A stretch of 18,712 nucleotides of DNA from Chlamydomonas sphaeroides. Lineage: Eukaryota; Chlorophyta; Chlorophyceae; Chlamydomonadales; Chlamydomonadaceae. Below are positions 17,682 to 18,712 of this stretch, piece after piece; within the stretch, counting starts at the first letter, position 1, and each line of letters begins with the position of its first letter. The stretch spans positions 1-18,712 of the forward strand of contig BDDC01001575.1 in the NCBI GenBank assembly GCA_001662425.1. Direction: 5' to 3'. A program made the translations under genes and the position numbers. The notes beneath the pieces were generated by a model. The model saw only the letters and a list, made by a program, of their open reading frames with translations, was not told the DNA's origin and made no database searches.

Positions 17682-17737
17682 AAGTACCCTGGGGCAGGGC
17701 CGCCTAGGGTGAATTAAGGGGGCGGGGCTTCCAGGGT

Positions 17738-18712
17738 CTAGGACCACCTGCCTCCGCCACAGTGAGATAGGAGGGGGTGAGGGGAGGGGGGGATCTGCCC
17801 GTGCGGTCTGCCGGTGGGGCGAGCTAGCTCCCAGCGTTTCGAGACAAGGGCCTGCATATACATTCGTGCTTTGGCCGCTACCTTACTCGCTGCAGTGCGA
17901 GCGTCGTCCGGGTCCACGCCGAGGGTCCGCAGAAGCGAGACCATGTTACGGCACACCGTGCCCGCGTGCCCTACAGTAACAACCGTGTCTGCGCCGTAGC
18001 ACACGTTTTTCCACCCGCCGCCTTCGGGGGACCGGAGGGAGTGGCGAAGCTCGGCGTGTTGTGCCGCCTTCTCCGTTTGTTTGAACACGTGTCCCGTGTC
18101 GGACGTGAATCCAACCTCGATGATATATATGCGCAGGTTCTCGCGCTGCCGGGGAGTGGGCCCCGTCCAAGTATTCAGGCGGGTGTCGTGCAGGGGTAGG
18201 TTCTGGATGAGCAGGATGTCTGGCCGGAAGGGGCGGGGAGGGTCGTCGGCGAACAGCCATCGAGGTAACTCTTTCTCGTTGTGGACGTAGCCGGGCAGGT
18301 CGGCCTCAGCCCCCGCGTCCATGAACATCCAGTCGCCTCCATTGGCTCCGGCGCTGATCCAGGCAGCACAAGTTTTGACGACGTAGTCGTGGCCTGGTAT
18401 AATTAGGCTCTGCATGTCTTTGACTTTGCATTCTCCGAACATGTGTCCAGATGTGTCGGGCTGCCCGCAGAGTGGGCAGTTGCCATCGGAGATTGGGCCG
18501 TGCTTGCCTCCGAGCTTGGGGCGTCGGCAGGCAAGTGCTTTCATGGCGGTCCAGTGTTGGTTGTATATGGTTTTTAGGGCTGTGCGCAACACTGGGTAAC
18601 GGAGGGAGTCTAGTGAGCTTGCTTGGGAGTCCATGTGGGGACGTGTCTCGGTGACGCGGGTGACGGAGGGTGGGTGCGTGGTGTAACCGGCGCTGACTTC
18701 GGGGTCCATGGC
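17738..18712 (-). CDS. Non-LTR retrotransposon ORF2 C-terminus: CCHC zinc knuckle and restriction-like nuclease (partial)
   Basis: The frame is open from the right edge to a TAG at 17740-17738 (at least 323 residues). The first ATG in view is probably internal, because the reverse transcriptase should lie upstream, outside the window. A zinc knuckle, C78-x2-C81-x7-H89-x4-C94 (CPLCGQPDTSGHMFGEC), follows a basic helix. Then come a DAG motif, LPRWLFAD, RPDILLIQ (162-169) and RIYIIEVGFTSDT (193-205) with a lysine at 214, which matches the RPD...E arrangement of restriction-like endonuclease domains of R2-type and some algal LINEs. The C-terminal tail has VTVGHAGTV and a helix ending KRWEL. No frameshift or stop interrupts the visible part, so this copy may be young. 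The E-x-G in place of a textbook D/E-x-K is noted. Confidence 0.82.
   Translation of the reverse strand, partial: AMDPEVSAGYTTHPPSVTRVTETRPHMDSQASSLDSLRYPVLRTALKTIYNQHWTAMKALACRRPKLGGKHGPISDGNCPLCGQPDTSGHMFGECKVKDMQSLIIPGHDYVVKTCAAWISAGANGGDWMFMDAGAEADLPGYVHNEKELPRWLFADDPPRPFRPDILLIQNLPLHDTRLNTWTGPTPRQRENLRIYIIEVGFTSDTGHVFKQTEKAAQHAELRHSLRSPEGGGWKNVCYGADTVVTVGHAGTVCRNMVSLLRTLGVDPDDARTAASKVAAKARMYMQALVSKRWELARPTGRPHGQIPPSPHPLLSHCGGGRWS
17738..18712 (-). mobile_element. 3' part of a LINE-type retroelement
   Basis: Defined by the ORF2 C-terminus. The element's 3' end lies somewhere left of 17738; no poly(A) or simple-repeat tail is obvious, so the boundary is not set. It is in the same orientation as the giant gene, about 1.64 kb upstream of its start codon. 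It extends beyond the right edge of the window. Confidence 0.7.
17773..17792 (+). other. G-run cluster with quadruplex potential
   Basis: Runs of five, four and seven G separated by TGA and A lie on the plus strand, opposite the codons for the proline-rich last residues of the retroelement protein. The seven-G run could supply two tetrad segments. Quadruplex formation is inference from pattern only. Confidence 0.4.

Overview
The window looks like nuclear DNA of a volvocine or other chlorophyte green alga. It is GC-rich and holds one intron-dense gene with GT/GC-AG introns. That gene has proline-rich PPSPPP spacers, SRCR and PAN/apple domains and Pmp-type repeats. A fragment of a LINE-type retroelement lies at the right edge. 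No tRNA, rRNA, CRISPR array or bacterial operon was seen. No transcript data were available: exons were called from splice motifs, conserved domain patterns and reading phase.

Almost the whole window (16095 down to at least 184, minus strand) is one gene. I could chain 34 exons and 33 introns with every junction in phase. This gives 8,643 coding bases, or 2,881 residues, and the gene continues past the left edge. From N to C terminus it encodes a signal peptide (exon 1), an unassigned beta-rich domain (exon 3), a proline-rich spacer (exon 4), two PAN/apple domains (exons 6-8), a second proline-rich spacer and one SRCR domain (exons 8-10). Next come two related unassigned modules (exons 10-13) and a third proline-rich spacer (exon 14). 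A very long Pmp-like beta-helix of about 38 rungs follows (exons 15-27), then a beta-rich stalk (exons 28-29), a cysteine-rich block with a poly-serine tract (exons 30-32), and the start of a multi-pass membrane region (exons 33-34) cut by the window. The likely product is a giant surface receptor or adhesin with a membrane-embedded C terminus.

The 1.64 kb to the right of the start codon holds a TATA-like box, a C-rich tract, a 32-bp minisatellite, short inverted repeats and the 3' flank of the retroelement. From 17738 to the right edge, same strand, lies the C-terminal part of a non-LTR retrotransposon polyprotein: a CCHC zinc knuckle followed by a restriction-like nuclease domain.

Points of most interest are the domain architecture, two GC-AG introns supported by protein patterns, two stop-free introns whose lengths are multiples of three inside one open frame, three introns that split the same glycine codon of different beta-helix rungs, and two 21-base microexons.
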